Positions 16,840 through 26,525 are shown, numbered from the stretch's first letter. The stretch: DNA of 64,000 bases from MFWN01 sp964594115 (GCA_964594115.1 CAZQLD010000001.1:1-64000); one strand, 5' to 3'. Translations and numbers: made by a program. Notes: a model not told the origin generated them from the letters alone.

Positions 16840-17081
16840 AAAAAACACTAAGGGAAATTGTAAATTCTACAGGAAGCGAACTGAGATGCTCTGCAGGAGA
16901 TTTGGAAATGCCTCCTTACTGCCCCTTAATAAGACAAAAACGAGTTTCAAAACCTGAAACAAAAGAATACATAACCTGTTTTTGCTTTTTAAAAAATGCT
17001 CAATACACCCTCTATAATTTATTTAATAATTTAAAATTTAAAATAATGCAAATCTCTAACTATATACCAAAAATAATCTAA
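16836..17081 (+). CDS. Hypothetical small cysteine-containing protein
   Basis: This 81-aa frame begins with ATG overlapping the serS stop by 4 nt, a sign of translational coupling. Cysteines at CSAGD, PPYCPL and ITCFCFL could bind a metal, but the spacing does not match a known zinc ribbon. The C-terminal third is AT-rich and low complexity, so the true protein may be short-lived or the end poorly constrained. Confidence 0.45.
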   Translation: MKKTLREIVNSTGSELRCSAGDLEMPPYCPLIRQKRVSKPETKEYITCFCFLKNAQYTLYNLFNNLKFKIMQISNYIPKII

Positions 17082-17109
17082 TTTCTTCTGGGGAAAAAGA
17101 GGCCTCATA

Positions 17110-17727
17110 ATGAACTTAAAAAAGGAAGTTAACAAAGAAGAAAATCTACAGGAACTCGGACGAAAAATTCTTCATATTATGATAGGAACAGCTGCGCTTC
17201 TTCTCCTAATCCACAACATAATCACCCCATTTATAATTTTTATATTTTTGATAATTTTCACACTATTCAGCCTTTTTAGCTTAAGATACAAGATTCCAAT
17301 AGCTTATTTTTTCCTGAACAAGTTTGAAGTAAAAGGAAGAAATCAGCTTCCAGGAAGGGGGTTTTTATTTGCAATTGCAGGAACTCTTCTGGCATTACAG
17401 TTATTTGAAAGAGATATAGCTCTTGCTTCAATAATCATCTTAATATTTGCTGACCCTTTATCTTATTTATTCGGAAAATATATTGGAAAAACCCGCTCCT
17501 TTATTGACAAAAGAAAAAACATAGAAGGGAATATTGCAGGTTTTATTATTAGTTCTTTATTTGCTATGTTTTTTGTCCATCCAATTTTAGCAGTAGCTGG
17601 AAGCTTCATAGCTATGCTTTTTGAATCTATTATAATAGAAATCCAAAGAATTGAATTAGATGATAATTTAATCATCCCATTGGCAGCAGGGACATCCATG
17701 TTCCTAGTTTTAAGATTTTTTATGTAA
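17110..17727 (+). CDS. CTP-dependent dolichol/diacylglycerol kinase-like membrane protein
   Basis: The 205-aa protein has six or so hydrophobic helices and the SEC59/DGK1/VTE5 family motifs: RKILHIMIG at the N-terminus, LPGRGFLF, the catalytic ADPLSYLFGKYIGK, and KNIEGNIAGF before the last helices. Members phosphorylate isoprenoid alcohols or diacylglycerol with CTP, consistent with archaeal lipid or polyprenol recycling. The exact substrate cannot be told from sequence. Confidence 0.8.
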   Translation: MNLKKEVNKEENLQELGRKILHIMIGTAALLLLIHNIITPFIIFIFLIIFTLFSLFSLRYKIPIAYFFLNKFEVKGRNQLPGRGFLFAIAGTLLALQLFERDIALASIIILIFADPLSYLFGKYIGKTRSFIDKRKNIEGNIAGFIISSLFAMFFVHPILAVAGSFIAMLFESIIIEIQRIELDDNLIIPLAAGTSMFLVLRFFM

Positions 17728-17758
17728 AATTTATAAATAATAAAGGCTATATAATAAA

Positions 17759-18193
17759 ATGCCAGAACAAAAACAAGCAGCCCCACTAATAGAAAGAATA
17801 GAAAACCCTAAAACCCAAACTCAGCTAAGACCTAAAAGAATAATACACCGTAATGTCGAGGACATTGCAACTTCAGTGGATTGCTCTTTTATTGACCTGT
17901 CTGCTACTAAAAAACCTTCTCGTGCAACAACTCCTTTAGTTTATGTTTATATAAGGCCAATTGATGGAGATATTAGTAAACTTGTTAAAGGACAAAGTAA
18001 AATAAAGCATTACAGGTTTGATGGAATTGATTCAGAAACACTAAGAAAAAAATTCAGAGAAGCTACTTCGCACATACATTATATAAACTATTTCTCCCCA
18101 GATATAGATATTTACGCCTATCATTTTGCTATATCACATAAAAAACAAATAGATACAGCTATAGAAGATTTGCATAAAAAACATATATCTTAA
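17759..18193 (+). CDS. Hypothetical protein
   Basis: A 144-aa soluble protein. The first 30 residues are Pro/Gln/Lys-rich and likely disordered. The rest alternates strands and helices (PLVYVYIRPIDGD, IHYINYFSPDIDIYAYHF), with two histidine/tyrosine-rich strands. No family is recognised. It lies 31 nt after the kinase-like gene. Confidence 0.6.
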   Translation: MPEQKQAAPLIERIENPKTQTQLRPKRIIHRNVEDIATSVDCSFIDLSATKKPSRATTPLVYVYIRPIDGDISKLVKGQSKIKHYRFDGIDSETLRKKFREATSHIHYINYFSPDIDIYAYHFAISHKKQIDTAIEDLHKKHIS

Positions 18194-18237
18194 TATTAAT
18201 CCAGAAACTTTATAATCTCTTTTTTCTACTTATTTTT

Positions 18238-18855
18238 ATGGAAAAGAAAAAGCAAAAAAGCAAGAGACTAAAGATTCTTGCAGCTGGAGACCTGCACGGA
18301 GATGCAGAACTAGCTAAAGAGCTGGCAGAAAAAGCAAAAAAAGAAAAAGTTGATTTAGTTATATTAAACGGAGACATTACCGGACTAGTTGAAACAGAAA
18401 ACCTAATCAAACCCTTTATCGACAGGAAAGAAAAAGTTGTTTTTGTTCCTGGAAACTGGGACTCTCCCGAAACTTCTTCTTTTCTCTCTAAGTTCTATGG
18501 AATAAAAAATCTAGACAATTACTATGTTAAGTACAAAAATGTGGGAATTTTTGGAGCAGGAAATCCTGGAACCTTGCTTGTAGATGAAAAAAAGACCTTT
18601 AACAAACTTAAAAAAAGTTTTGAAAAAGTAAAGAGTTTGGAAAAGAAAATAATGGTAACACACATACATCCTGCTGGAACTAAATCAGAGCTTTCCGGAT
18701 TCCCTGGTTCTTCTGGAATAAGAAAAGCTATTGAAAAATTTAAGCCAGATTTATTCATTGCAGGACACATTCATGAACTAGAAGGTGTAGAAGAAAAAAT
18801 AGGGAAAACAAAAGTTATAAACGTTGGAAGAAAAGGCAAAATAATTGAAATTTGA
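18238..18855 (+). CDS. Calcineurin-like metallophosphoesterase
   Basis: The full set of phosphoesterase metal motifs is present in order: AAGDLHGD, LNGDITG, VPGNWDS, VTHIHPAG and AGHIHELEG. The 205-aa length fits the small archaeal YfcE/MJ0936-like branch, which hydrolyses phosphodiesters or nucleotides. In GNWD the usual His is replaced by Asp (GNxD), a known variant. The substrate is unknown. Confidence 0.92.
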   Translation: MEKKKQKSKRLKILAAGDLHGDAELAKELAEKAKKEKVDLVILNGDITGLVETENLIKPFIDRKEKVVFVPGNWDSPETSSFLSKFYGIKNLDNYYVKYKNVGIFGAGNPGTLLVDEKKTFNKLKKSFEKVKSLEKKIMVTHIHPAGTKSELSGFPGSSGIRKAIEKFKPDLFIAGHIHELEGVEEKIGKTKVINVGRKGKIIEI

Positions 18856-18868
18856 AATATAAAGAAAA

Positions 18869-19102
18869 ATGGGTGATTTAGAAAACTGCAATCTTAAAAT
18901 TGAAGATACGAACCTGGAAAAGGAGGGAGCTAAGATAGCAGAGATGATTTCAATCAATCCAATATACAGACTTAGAGCAGACAACTTGAATGTGCTTGAT
19001 TTCATGAACGATACACACTTCTGCAGAAGTGTATGTGGAACAGCAAACCCTGACTCAATAGTAATAAAATATGCCATACACTTATATCACAAAAGAAACT
19101 AA
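18869..19102 (+). CDS. Hypothetical short protein
   Basis: The 77-aa protein starts 13 nt after the phosphoesterase. It is soluble, with two cysteines in CRSVCG and a third near the N-terminus. No family is recognised. The close spacing suggests co-transcription with the phosphoesterase. Confidence 0.5.
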   Translation: MGDLENCNLKIEDTNLEKEGAKIAEMISINPIYRLRADNLNVLDFMNDTHFCRSVCGTANPDSIVIKYAIHLYHKRN

Positions 19103-19105
19103 TAA

Positions 19106-20509
19106 TCACGCAGCCGAATGCCTTATTCTCAATAATTTACTCTCCTTACTTCCTGCTCTGAAATCATGGGGTAAGGCAATTTCTTTTATTTCCCTGTCTC
19201 TTTCAAATTCATATCTTGAAAACTCGCCAGGATAAGCAAGATTAACTGCAGCATAATTAGAAGAATTAAGTCCTACATCTCTTCTTGTCAAGATTCCTGA
19301 AAAACCAGCTTTCCAAAAAAGTCTATTTGTAGCATATTTTGGAATTTCTTGTTTAGGAATCCCTAAATAATCTTCAAACAGCCATTTAATTGCTTTTGCA
19401 GCCATCTCTTTAGGATTGCCAAGGTCCCTATGACAACCATAAAAAAACCACGGATAAACTTTTCCAGGATAAATTGCATTAAACACATCATAAACACTAT
19501 TATTATTCTTAGCTAATAAACCTCTTAGCCTCTTTTTTTCAAAATCTCTTTTTCTTATTTTTCGGGTATTGCAATCATAGATTTCCTCAGAACTCAATCT
19601 AGAAAAACTGGGCATTCCTAAATCCTGCAAAAGAGATTCTAAAGCTATTTTTTGTTGGCTCTCTGAATCATAAAACCCATTAGGAACTGCCTGCATTTGC
19701 CATCTCTTAAGATTTGGAAAAACAGCTTTTAAAGCAAGAAAAGTACACCAAGAAAAATTAAGATAAAGCATTCTCCCTAATCCTTCCTCCTCAAACTCTT
19801 TATGCCCGACAGGCATCCTTTTTTCATCCCCATTAATATTATACTTCTTAACAAGCCACTTTATTGCTTCTAATGAATTTTCAATCCCTTTTCTTCCATC
19901 CCAAAAATGATTTGGAACCCTGTTAAACTCCCATTTAAAAAATCTGTCTGGATAAGCATCTTGTATTGCCTTCATTGGGCTATTTTTATAAAAAAGCCAC
20001 AAAAAATTTCCCATATTAGAATCCACAAACAACTGATAACTCACTTTTTTTGGAATCTCCTCTAAATCAAATTTCCAAACCTCTTCTACTAAACCTCTAA
20101 TAATTTTCCTAGGAAAACTCATATGATGTTTTTTTATATTTTTAAGATAAGTCCTGCCAAAATTCTTTCTTAAAAATTCTTTTAGAAACTCTATTTTTTC
20201 TAAGGGGGTTATATCCGAAGAGCCAATTAAAAGATCTCCTATACTGTCTTCATCTTCTTCATATTTATGTATGCTCAAAGGCTTCTTGCCCCCTCCTCTT
20301 TTTTGAGTCTTTTCCTTGTTCCTCAAGTTTCGAAAAGCATTTTCCACACAAACATACAAATAATTAGCAGGAACATCAGGTTTTTCCTCCAAAACTTCAA
20401 AAATCTTAAGCCTTGCAATCTGCTCTAAATCCTCTCTCTCATGAAAATCTGGACTATATCTTCTAGCAATTGCACTGATTCCAGGCTCTAAATCCTCTAA
20501 TTGAATCAT
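19106..20509 (-). CDS. Sigma-70 region 2-like domain with a C-terminal repeat array
   Basis: Residues 10-65 read like sigma-factor region 2: IARRYSPDFHEREDLEQIAR, then a helix and YLYVCVENAFRNLRNKEKTQ. In bacteria this is the part that binds the polymerase clamp and the -10 DNA. Residues 150-440 hold four diverged repeats of about 60-70 aa with the core A(Y/F)P-x-x-F/K-x-x-(W/Y)-x-F, each followed by a helix such as EAIKWLVKKY. Such repeats occur in bacterial DNA-binding-like proteins, but this gene lies among archaeal genes. It has one of the few strong Shine-Dalgarno sites here. A role in transcription is inferred only from the fold. Confidence 0.6.
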   Translation of the reverse strand: MIQLEDLEPGISAIARRYSPDFHEREDLEQIARLKIFEVLEEKPDVPANYLYVCVENAFRNLRNKEKTQKRGGGKKPLSIHKYEEDEDSIGDLLIGSSDITPLEKIEFLKEFLRKNFGRTYLKNIKKHHMSFPRKIIRGLVEEVWKFDLEEIPKKVSYQLFVDSNMGNFLWLFYKNSPMKAIQDAYPDRFFKWEFNRVPNHFWDGRKGIENSLEAIKWLVKKYNINGDEKRMPVGHKEFEEEGLGRMLYLNFSWCTFLALKAVFPNLKRWQMQAVPNGFYDSESQQKIALESLLQDLGMPSFSRLSSEEIYDCNTRKIRKRDFEKKRLRGLLAKNNNSVYDVFNAIYPGKVYPWFFYGCHRDLGNPKEMAAKAIKWLFEDYLGIPKQEIPKYATNRLFWKAGFSGILTRRDVGLNSSNYAAVNLAYPGEFSRYEFERDREIKEIALPHDFRAGSKESKLLRIRHSAA

Positions 20510-20516
20510 AAAATAG

Positions 20517-20521
20517 CCTCC
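20517..20521 (-). promoter_or_regulatory. Strong Shine-Dalgarno site (GGAGG) of the sigma-like gene
   Basis: GGAGG lies 7 nt before the ATG at 20509. Most genes in this window lack such a site. It supports the chosen start and suggests a leadered mRNA, perhaps inherited from a bacterial donor. Confidence 0.65.
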
Positions 20522-20638
20522 TTTTAATTTTTATACACTAATATGGACTTGTAAACTATATACCTTTTACTGCACAAGTTTTGTCAATAGTGTTGTATAA
20601 AACAATAATCTTTAAAAACCCAGAATCTCTATGTTATT

Positions 20639-21475
20639 ATGCTAAATACAGATACAATAAGAAAAATAGAGAATTTTGTGTATGAAAAGCCAAGAAGTAT
20701 TCAAGAAATAGCCCAACACCTAAAAAAAAACTGGAGAACAGCTGATAGGTATATCAGAGAAATAGAAAAAGAGTTTGGTACACTCTCAACACGTGTTTTT
20801 AGAGAAGGAACAAGAGGCGCTCTGAAAATAGTATACTGGGCATCTATTGAAAAAATAAGCCACTCTATTTTCCAGGAAAAACTTGAGCAAGAAATAATGA
20901 CTGCAAGAAAAAAAGAAGATTTTTCTGTTTTTGACATTTTCCAGCATATAGAAGACAAAAACAAGAAAGTAAGTGTAGAAATAGCCAAAGAGGAAGACTC
21001 AACAAACCTGGCTGAATTTGCCAATGCCCTCTCAACAGTAAAAAAACAGCTTTTAATTTTTTCAGGAAATTTATCATTTATTAATTTGAAAAATAAAGAA
21101 GTTGATATTTTCAAGATTCTTGAAAATCTTGTTAAGAAAAATATAAGTATGAAGATACTCTGCAGAGTGGACCTTGCTGGAAAAGAAAACATTAAAAAAT
21201 TGCTCTCTCTTAATTTTAAATACAGAAAACAAAATATAGAAATAAGACACGCATATCAGCCGCTAAGGGCCATAGTGATTGATAATAAAATTTCAAGATT
21301 AAAAGAAATAAAAGAACCTACAGGAAGAAAATACGAGCTAAACAAAAAGATTTTTATATTCTACACCATAAAAGATAAAAAATGGATAGACTGGCTCTCT
21401 AGGATTTTCTGGAAGATTTTTTTTAGTTCAATAGATGCCAACAAAAGGTTGGAAGAAGTGGATAAACTTAAATAG
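20639..21475 (+). CDS. Transcription regulator with N-terminal HTH and TrmB-like effector domain
   Basis: Residues 1-75 are a helix-turn-helix domain (SIQEIAQHLKKNWRTADRYIREIE), similar to HTH_11/DeoR-like modules. Residues 130-255 resemble the PLD-like sensor part of TrmB-type regulators (KKQLLIFSGNLSFI, ISMKILCRVD, IRHAYQPLRAIVIDNK). It is divergent from the sigma-like gene with a 129-nt shared promoter region, so it could regulate both. The ligand is unknown. Confidence 0.7.
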   Translation: MLNTDTIRKIENFVYEKPRSIQEIAQHLKKNWRTADRYIREIEKEFGTLSTRVFREGTRGALKIVYWASIEKISHSIFQEKLEQEIMTARKKEDFSVFDIFQHIEDKNKKVSVEIAKEEDSTNLAEFANALSTVKKQLLIFSGNLSFINLKNKEVDIFKILENLVKKNISMKILCRVDLAGKENIKKLLSLNFKYRKQNIEIRHAYQPLRAIVIDNKISRLKEIKEPTGRKYELNKKIFIFYTIKDKKWIDWLSRIFWKIFFSSIDANKRLEEVDKLK

Positions 21476-21495
21476 CCTAAAAAAGTAAAAAGAAA

Positions 21496-23574
21496 ATGCC
21501 AAAAGAAAAAATAGAACTAATTATCACAGAAAAACCAGCTGCAGCTGCAAAAATAGCAGCAGCTTTAGGAAAAGCTGAAAAGAGAAGTTTAGGTGGTGTA
21601 GCTTATTATGAAATTAAAAAAGCTGGGAAGAGAATCTTAGTTGGATGTGCAGTAGGTCATTTATTTTCATTAAAACAAGCTGAAAAATCCTCAGGATGGC
21701 CTATCTTTGATATTGAATGGAAGCCAAATTATGAAGTAAGAAAAAAAGACTGGAGTAAAAAATACTATACTACTCTACAAAAATTATGCAAAGAAGCTAA
21801 TTCCTTTATTGTAGCATGTGACTATGATGTTGAAGGAGAGGTAATTGGATGGAATATCCTGCGTTTTATAGCTAAGAAAGAAAACGCCAAAAGAATGAAA
21901 TTCTCTACCCTTACAGCTTCTGAATTAAAAGAATCTTACAAAAATGTAATGAAAGAAATAAACTTTGGGCAAGCTTATGCTGGTGAAACCCGCCATAAAT
22001 TAGACTGGCTTTATGGCATTAACCTAAGCCGGGCATTAATGGAAGCAATAAAAAAAGCAGGAAGTTTCAAGATTCTCTCAATCGGAAGAGTCCAGGGCCC
22101 TTCTTTGCATTTAGTTGTGGAAAAAGAAAAATCTATACAGAATTTCAAACCAGAGCCTTTTTGGCAGGTCTATCTTTTGGTAAGTAACAGCCATAAGGTT
22201 GAGGTAAAATACCCTAAAGATATAACAAAAAAAACTGAATTGGCTAAATTTAAAATATTAAAAGGAAAGACAGCAGAAGCTACAACAAAAAAAACAGAAG
22301 AGAAGGTTAATCCTCCAGCGCCTTTTGACCTAACTACTCTCCAGACAGAAGCTTATAAGTTTCATAATTTCAGCCCTTCTAGAACTCTGCAAATAGCACA
22401 GCAGCTTTATCTTGCCGGCTTGATTTCTTATCCCAGAACATCTTCTCAAAAACTTCCCCCAAGCATCCAGTATAAAGAACTCTTAAAAAAATTATTAAAA
22501 AAATACAAAAAACTTGTGGATTATGCTAAAAACAGCAAACCAGTAGAAGGGAAAAAATCAGATCCTGCACACCCTTCAATATACCCAACAGGAGAATACA
22601 AAGACTTACAGGCAGAAGAAAAAAAGCTTTATGAATTAATTGTCAAAAGATTTATAAGTTGTTTTTGTGAACCTGCTGCCCTGGAAACTAAAAAAATACA
22701 GGTAATGGTTAATAATTTAAAATTTACAGCCAAAGGTTTACAAATTAAGGACAAAGGATGGATGAATGTTTATCCTGCTAAAATGCAGGAAAAAAAGCTT
22801 CCTGATTTAAATGGCAAGGTAAAAATCAAGGAAATAAGAATTGAAGAAAAAATGACCCAGCCACCAAAAAGATATACTCCTGCTTCATTAGTAAGAGAGC
22901 TTGAAAAAAGAGATCTTGGAACCAAGGCAACCCGTTCATCAATTGTTGAAACACTCTTTGATAGGGGATATATAAAAGGAAGAAGCATAGAGGCTACAAA
23001 ACTAGGCATCTCTCTAATTGATAGTTTAACAAGACACTCTCCAATTATTATTGACCAAAAATTAACAAGAGATTTTGAAAAACAAATGGAGTCTATACAA
23101 ACCAGCAAAAAAGAGCTAAAACAAAAATCAGAAAAGATTATTGAAGAGGCAAAAGGAAGTTTGAAAAAAATAGAAAAACAATTTAGGAAAAACGAAGCAA
23201 AGATTGGTAAGGAATTAGTTGCTTCAGTAAATCATATAAGAGAACAGGAAAGAAAAGATAATACCCTCACTCCTTGTCCAAAATGTGGAAAAGGAAATTT
23301 AAGAATCCTATATAACAGAAAAAGCAGGAGATATTTTGTTGCTTGTTCTGCTTATCCTGACTGTAGAAATACCTACTCCCTGCCCCCAAACAGTTTAATC
23401 AAGCCGGTTTTAGATAAAGAAGGGAAAAATGAAACCTGTGAGCACTGTAACTTCCCCCTCCTCTTAGCTCTAAGAAAAGGAAAACGCCCCTGGAAATTCT
23501 GCTTTAACCCAGAATGCATAACTAGAAAAGAATATAACAATAACAAAGAAACCAACGAAAGCAAAAAAGAGTAA
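21496..23574 (+). CDS. topA: DNA topoisomerase I (type IA)
   Basis: Relaxes negative supercoils through a transient 5'-phosphotyrosine link. The Toprim domain has IITEKPAAAAKI and CDYDVEGEVIG with the metal-binding acids. The catalytic tyrosine is Y312 in ISYPRTSS. The later KGRSIEATKLG region closes the core. The C-terminus carries zinc fingers CPKCGKGNL...CSAYPDC and CEHCN...CFNPEC for DNA binding. The 692-aa length is normal. It lies 20 nt after the regulator gene. Confidence 0.96.
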   Translation: MPKEKIELIITEKPAAAAKIAAALGKAEKRSLGGVAYYEIKKAGKRILVGCAVGHLFSLKQAEKSSGWPIFDIEWKPNYEVRKKDWSKKYYTTLQKLCKEANSFIVACDYDVEGEVIGWNILRFIAKKENAKRMKFSTLTASELKESYKNVMKEINFGQAYAGETRHKLDWLYGINLSRALMEAIKKAGSFKILSIGRVQGPSLHLVVEKEKSIQNFKPEPFWQVYLLVSNSHKVEVKYPKDITKKTELAKFKILKGKTAEATTKKTEEKVNPPAPFDLTTLQTEAYKFHNFSPSRTLQIAQQLYLAGLISYPRTSSQKLPPSIQYKELLKKLLKKYKKLVDYAKNSKPVEGKKSDPAHPSIYPTGEYKDLQAEEKKLYELIVKRFISCFCEPAALETKKIQVMVNNLKFTAKGLQIKDKGWMNVYPAKMQEKKLPDLNGKVKIKEIRIEEKMTQPPKRYTPASLVRELEKRDLGTKATRSSIVETLFDRGYIKGRSIEATKLGISLIDSLTRHSPIIIDQKLTRDFEKQMESIQTSKKELKQKSEKIIEEAKGSLKKIEKQFRKNEAKIGKELVASVNHIREQERKDNTLTPCPKCGKGNLRILYNRKSRRYFVACSAYPDCRNTYSLPPNSLIKPVLDKEGKNETCEHCNFPLLLALRKGKRPWKFCFNPECITRKEYNNNKETNESKKE

Positions 23575-23617
23575 AAAAAATAATCTTTAAAAAGCCTGTT
23601 TTCTAAAACAAAATACA

Positions 23618-23887
23618 ATGCCCTTATTTGATATGTATTGCGGAAATGCTGCGTGCGGGCAATATCACATAGAAGACACTTACTTAGTTAAAAACCCAAG
23701 AAACATGCCCAACTGTACAGAGTGCGGAGAAAAACTTGAAAAAATCATAAGTCCTTTTTTTGCAAAAACCTCTGACAAAACAGGAAGCAAACCAAAATGG
23801 TCTCCTGTTGTTTTTTGCCCAATTGCAAAAATAGTACTCCCTCTTGCAAAAAAAGCAAAAAGAAAATATCAAGCTAGTTTAAATTAA
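23618..23887 (+). CDS. FmdB-like zinc-ribbon protein
   Basis: The 89-aa protein opens with MPLFDMYCG, then a C-x2-C...C-x2-C ribbon (NCTECGEKLEKIIS), the layout of the FmdB/CxxC small regulatory family. The C-terminus is basic (KKAKRKYQ). It follows topA by 43 nt. The function of this family is poorly known. Confidence 0.65.
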   Translation: MPLFDMYCGNAACGQYHIEDTYLVKNPRNMPNCTECGEKLEKIISPFFAKTSDKTGSKPKWSPVVFCPIAKIVLPLAKKAKRKYQASLN

Positions 23888-23965
23888 ATATCCTGCAACA
23901 AGAGTAAAATATTATATATAACCAATAATAAACTTCTTTAAAAATATAAAAAACAAAGATAATTT

Positions 23966-24328
23966 ATGAAACTTTCACTTATAGTTACAAGAGAATCTGA
24001 TGAAAAATTATGTGAGCTTATAGAAGGATTAAAAAACCCTCCAGGATTTGGTGAAAAAGTAAAAATAACAAGATTTGAAGATTTACCAGGAAAATATGGT
24101 TTAGAATGGCATTGCGGAGAATTTTGTTATGGAGGAATGCTTGTAAGAGTAGTTAATGGAATGATACTTGCTAATAGGGCTAGATATTTAATAGAAAGTG
24201 TGTTAAGAGATGAAAAAATTAGTTTTGAAGAGTATGAAGAGTTTGATATCTCTAAACAGAAATTAGATTCTAAAAAACTAACAATTAATGAACCAGGAAC
24301 TAGCCCTAACTTAATCTATATTCCTTAA
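23966..24328 (+). CDS. Hypothetical protein
   Basis: A 120-aa soluble protein: an alpha/beta N-terminal half (KLSLIVTRESDEKLCELIEGL), then WHCGEFCYGGMLVRVVNGMILANRARYLIE and an acidic tail. Two cysteines (HCGEFC) could bind a metal. No family is recognised. It converges on the PLP decarboxylase-like gene with 7 nt between the stops. Confidence 0.6.
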   Translation: MKLSLIVTRESDEKLCELIEGLKNPPGFGEKVKITRFEDLPGKYGLEWHCGEFCYGGMLVRVVNGMILANRARYLIESVLRDEKISFEEYEEFDISKQKLDSKKLTINEPGTSPNLIYIP

Positions 24329-24335
24329 ATTCCCT

Positions 24336-25652
24336 CTACTCCTTCTTAACAACAGTAACTTCATTCTGAAGCATATGCTCCATAGTCTGTCTTCTTTTTA
24401 TTAAACTAACCTCTCTGTCAGTATCAATCAAAACTTCTGCAGCAGCAGGAAAAGAATTATACCCTTTAACATTCATAGAAGAACAATAAGCTCCACTTCC
24501 CTCAATAACAAGAAAATCTCCTATCTTAGCTTCACACAACAATCTTTCACTTAGTGTTCCGGGCTCATCTAATTTTGGACTTACAAGATCTCCAGATTCA
24601 CAACAATGTCCTACAACAACGTACTTTTCTGTTCCTCTTTCCTCACTAGTTTTAGGAACTATAATAATTGGATGCTGGGCACCATATAAAGAAGGCCTTG
24701 TAATTTCTGTCATTCCTGAATCTATTTTAATAAAATGCCTAGAATGCTCAAAATCATACTCAAAAACACCTTCCTTATAAACAGTTGAAACAACATCAAT
24801 AACCTTACTAACTAAAGCTCCTGCATTTGCAACTAAAAATGTTCCAGGCTCTACTTCTAACCTTAATTGTCTTTCAGTTTGTTCTGCAAAGGCAATAAAA
24901 GCCTGCTTAACAGGCATTCCGCACTCTTGTAAATCAGTTGATTTCTCATTAGCCATTCTCCCAACTTTATAACCACCCCCTAAATTCAAAATTTTTACTT
25001 TATGACCTTTATTAATAAACTTCTTAACAATATTAAGACTCATTAAAGCTACTTTTTTCCAAATTTCAGGATCAGAACCAGACCCAATATGAGTGTGAAC
25101 CCTTTTTATGTTTAAATCATAATTCTTAGCAACACAAAAAACATCATTTAAATACTCATGCCAGATACCAAAACTAGATGCAGGACCTCCTGTATTTGTC
25201 ATATCAGTTCCTCCAGAACCTAAGCCAGGATTTATTCTAACTGAAACACTTGAATTAGGAAACCTCTCTCCGTATTGTTCTAACTGATATAAAGAACAAG
25301 CGTTAAACTCCACTGCTTTATCAACAATAAATTCTAGATTTACAGGAAACTGCTGAGAAGTCAGAAGTATATTTTCAGGAGGAATTCCTGCAAGAGCAGC
25401 TCTCTCAACCTCATACTCAGAAGAAGCATCTATCTTTATCCCTTTATTATGAAATATCCTCAAAATATTTAAATTAGGATTAGCCTTCATAGCATATCTT
25501 ACTGTCAGACCAAAAGCATTTGGAAAAGCTAAAGCTTTATCTGCCTGTTGCTCTAAAAGCTTTCTAGAATAAACAAAAACAGGTGTCTCAAACTGTTTAG
25601 CAATATCTCTAACCTGCTCCCCTTTTAAAAATCTTAATTTCTCTAACTTCAT
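24336..25652 (-). CDS. lysA: PLP-dependent decarboxylase (diaminopimelate decarboxylase family)
   Basis: An alanine-racemase-fold III PLP enzyme. The PLP lysine is in YAMKANPN, the barrel has HTHIGSGSD and LNLGGGYKVG, and the C-terminal domain gives EPGTFLVANAG, CCESGDLVSP and GSGAYCSSMNVKGYNSFP, which matches the active-site Cys/Glu motif of LysA. The start is taken at the ATG at 25652 (MKLEKLRFLKG), because the longer frame begins with TTG right at the RadB stop. A carboxynorspermidine-type substrate is also possible. No other lysine-pathway genes are seen here. Confidence 0.85.
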   Translation of the reverse strand: MKLEKLRFLKGEQVRDIAKQFETPVFVYSRKLLEQQADKALAFPNAFGLTVRYAMKANPNLNILRIFHNKGIKIDASSEYEVERAALAGIPPENILLTSQQFPVNLEFIVDKAVEFNACSLYQLEQYGERFPNSSVSVRINPGLGSGGTDMTNTGGPASSFGIWHEYLNDVFCVAKNYDLNIKRVHTHIGSGSDPEIWKKVALMSLNIVKKFINKGHKVKILNLGGGYKVGRMANEKSTDLQECGMPVKQAFIAFAEQTERQLRLEVEPGTFLVANAGALVSKVIDVVSTVYKEGVFEYDFEHSRHFIKIDSGMTEITRPSLYGAQHPIIIVPKTSEERGTEKYVVVGHCCESGDLVSPKLDEPGTLSERLLCEAKIGDFLVIEGSGAYCSSMNVKGYNSFPAAAEVLIDTDREVSLIKRRQTMEHMLQNEVTVVKKE

Positions 25653-25706
25653 TTGAAAAAACTGTAAAAAGAATTTATAAGTTTTTATTTGATTGAAAAT
25701 ATACAA

Positions 25707-26444
25707 TTAAATCCAGCCTCTTTTCCTAATCCCCTTATTAATTATCTCAAAGTTAAGTTCTTTCTCTGGAAGACTTCTGTGTTTTCTCAATATTGCTTTT
25801 TTCTTTCCCCTGTTATTCTGCAGCTCTATAATGCACTTGCTCCAGTATTTTAAAATATCTCCTCCAACCATACTAACCCCTCTTTCCTTGCCTTCCTTAA
25901 AATCTTTTTCACTTAGAAATTCACTATACACCTGATTTGTTACAATCACTGGAATTTGCTTTTTTCTTGAAATTTCAGCAAGTATTCTCATTTGTGTAGC
26001 CAGTTTAGAATTTATCTCTTTTACCTTAGCTTCAGACTCTCTTTTTGCCTCTGCCAACTCTAATCTATAAAGCATAGCCATCCCATCTACAATTATTAAA
26101 TTTATTATGCTTGATTTTATTTCTTTAAGAAGTTTATAAAAAGAAATCTCTTGCTCCTTGAATGTTGTTGGTTTTAAAAGAAGAATATTATTCAAAACCT
26201 CTTCATAACCCCCTCCTGCCAACTGCCTGAATCTTTCAATAGAAAAACCTCCTTCTGTATCCACATAAATAACCTTGTTTCCTTTTTTTGCTTGGCTCAC
26301 TGTTACTAAAAGGCAAAAATTTGTCTTGCCACTTCCAGCAGGCCCGTAAATAGTAGTTATAATATCCTTCTCATAACCTCCAAAAAGCCATCTGTTTAAT
26401 TCATAACTTCCAGCAGATATTTTCCTTTCTTTCTTAACATCCAT
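25707..26444 (-). CDS. radB: RadB, RecA-family recombination protein
   Basis: The archaeal RadA paralogue that modulates recombination. Walker A is YGPAGSGKTNF and Walker B is LIIVDGMAML. It lacks the RadA helix-hairpin-helix domain and has the short length (245 aa) of RadB. The C-terminal KAILRKHRSLPEKELNFEI strand is typical. It is upstream of the PLP decarboxylase gene on the same strand. Confidence 0.92.
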   Translation of the reverse strand: MDVKKERKISAGSYELNRWLFGGYEKDIITTIYGPAGSGKTNFCLLVTVSQAKKGNKVIYVDTEGGFSIERFRQLAGGGYEEVLNNILLLKPTTFKEQEISFYKLLKEIKSSIINLIIVDGMAMLYRLELAEAKRESEAKVKEINSKLATQMRILAEISRKKQIPVIVTNQVYSEFLSEKDFKEGKERGVSMVGGDILKYWSKCIIELQNNRGKKKAILRKHRSLPEKELNFEIINKGIRKRGWI

Positions 26445-26525
26445 AAAAACAAGAAGAAAAAAGAGATTATAAGGATTATTATAACAAAAGATAGATTTAA
26501 AAATAGTAAAAATATTATATTTTTC

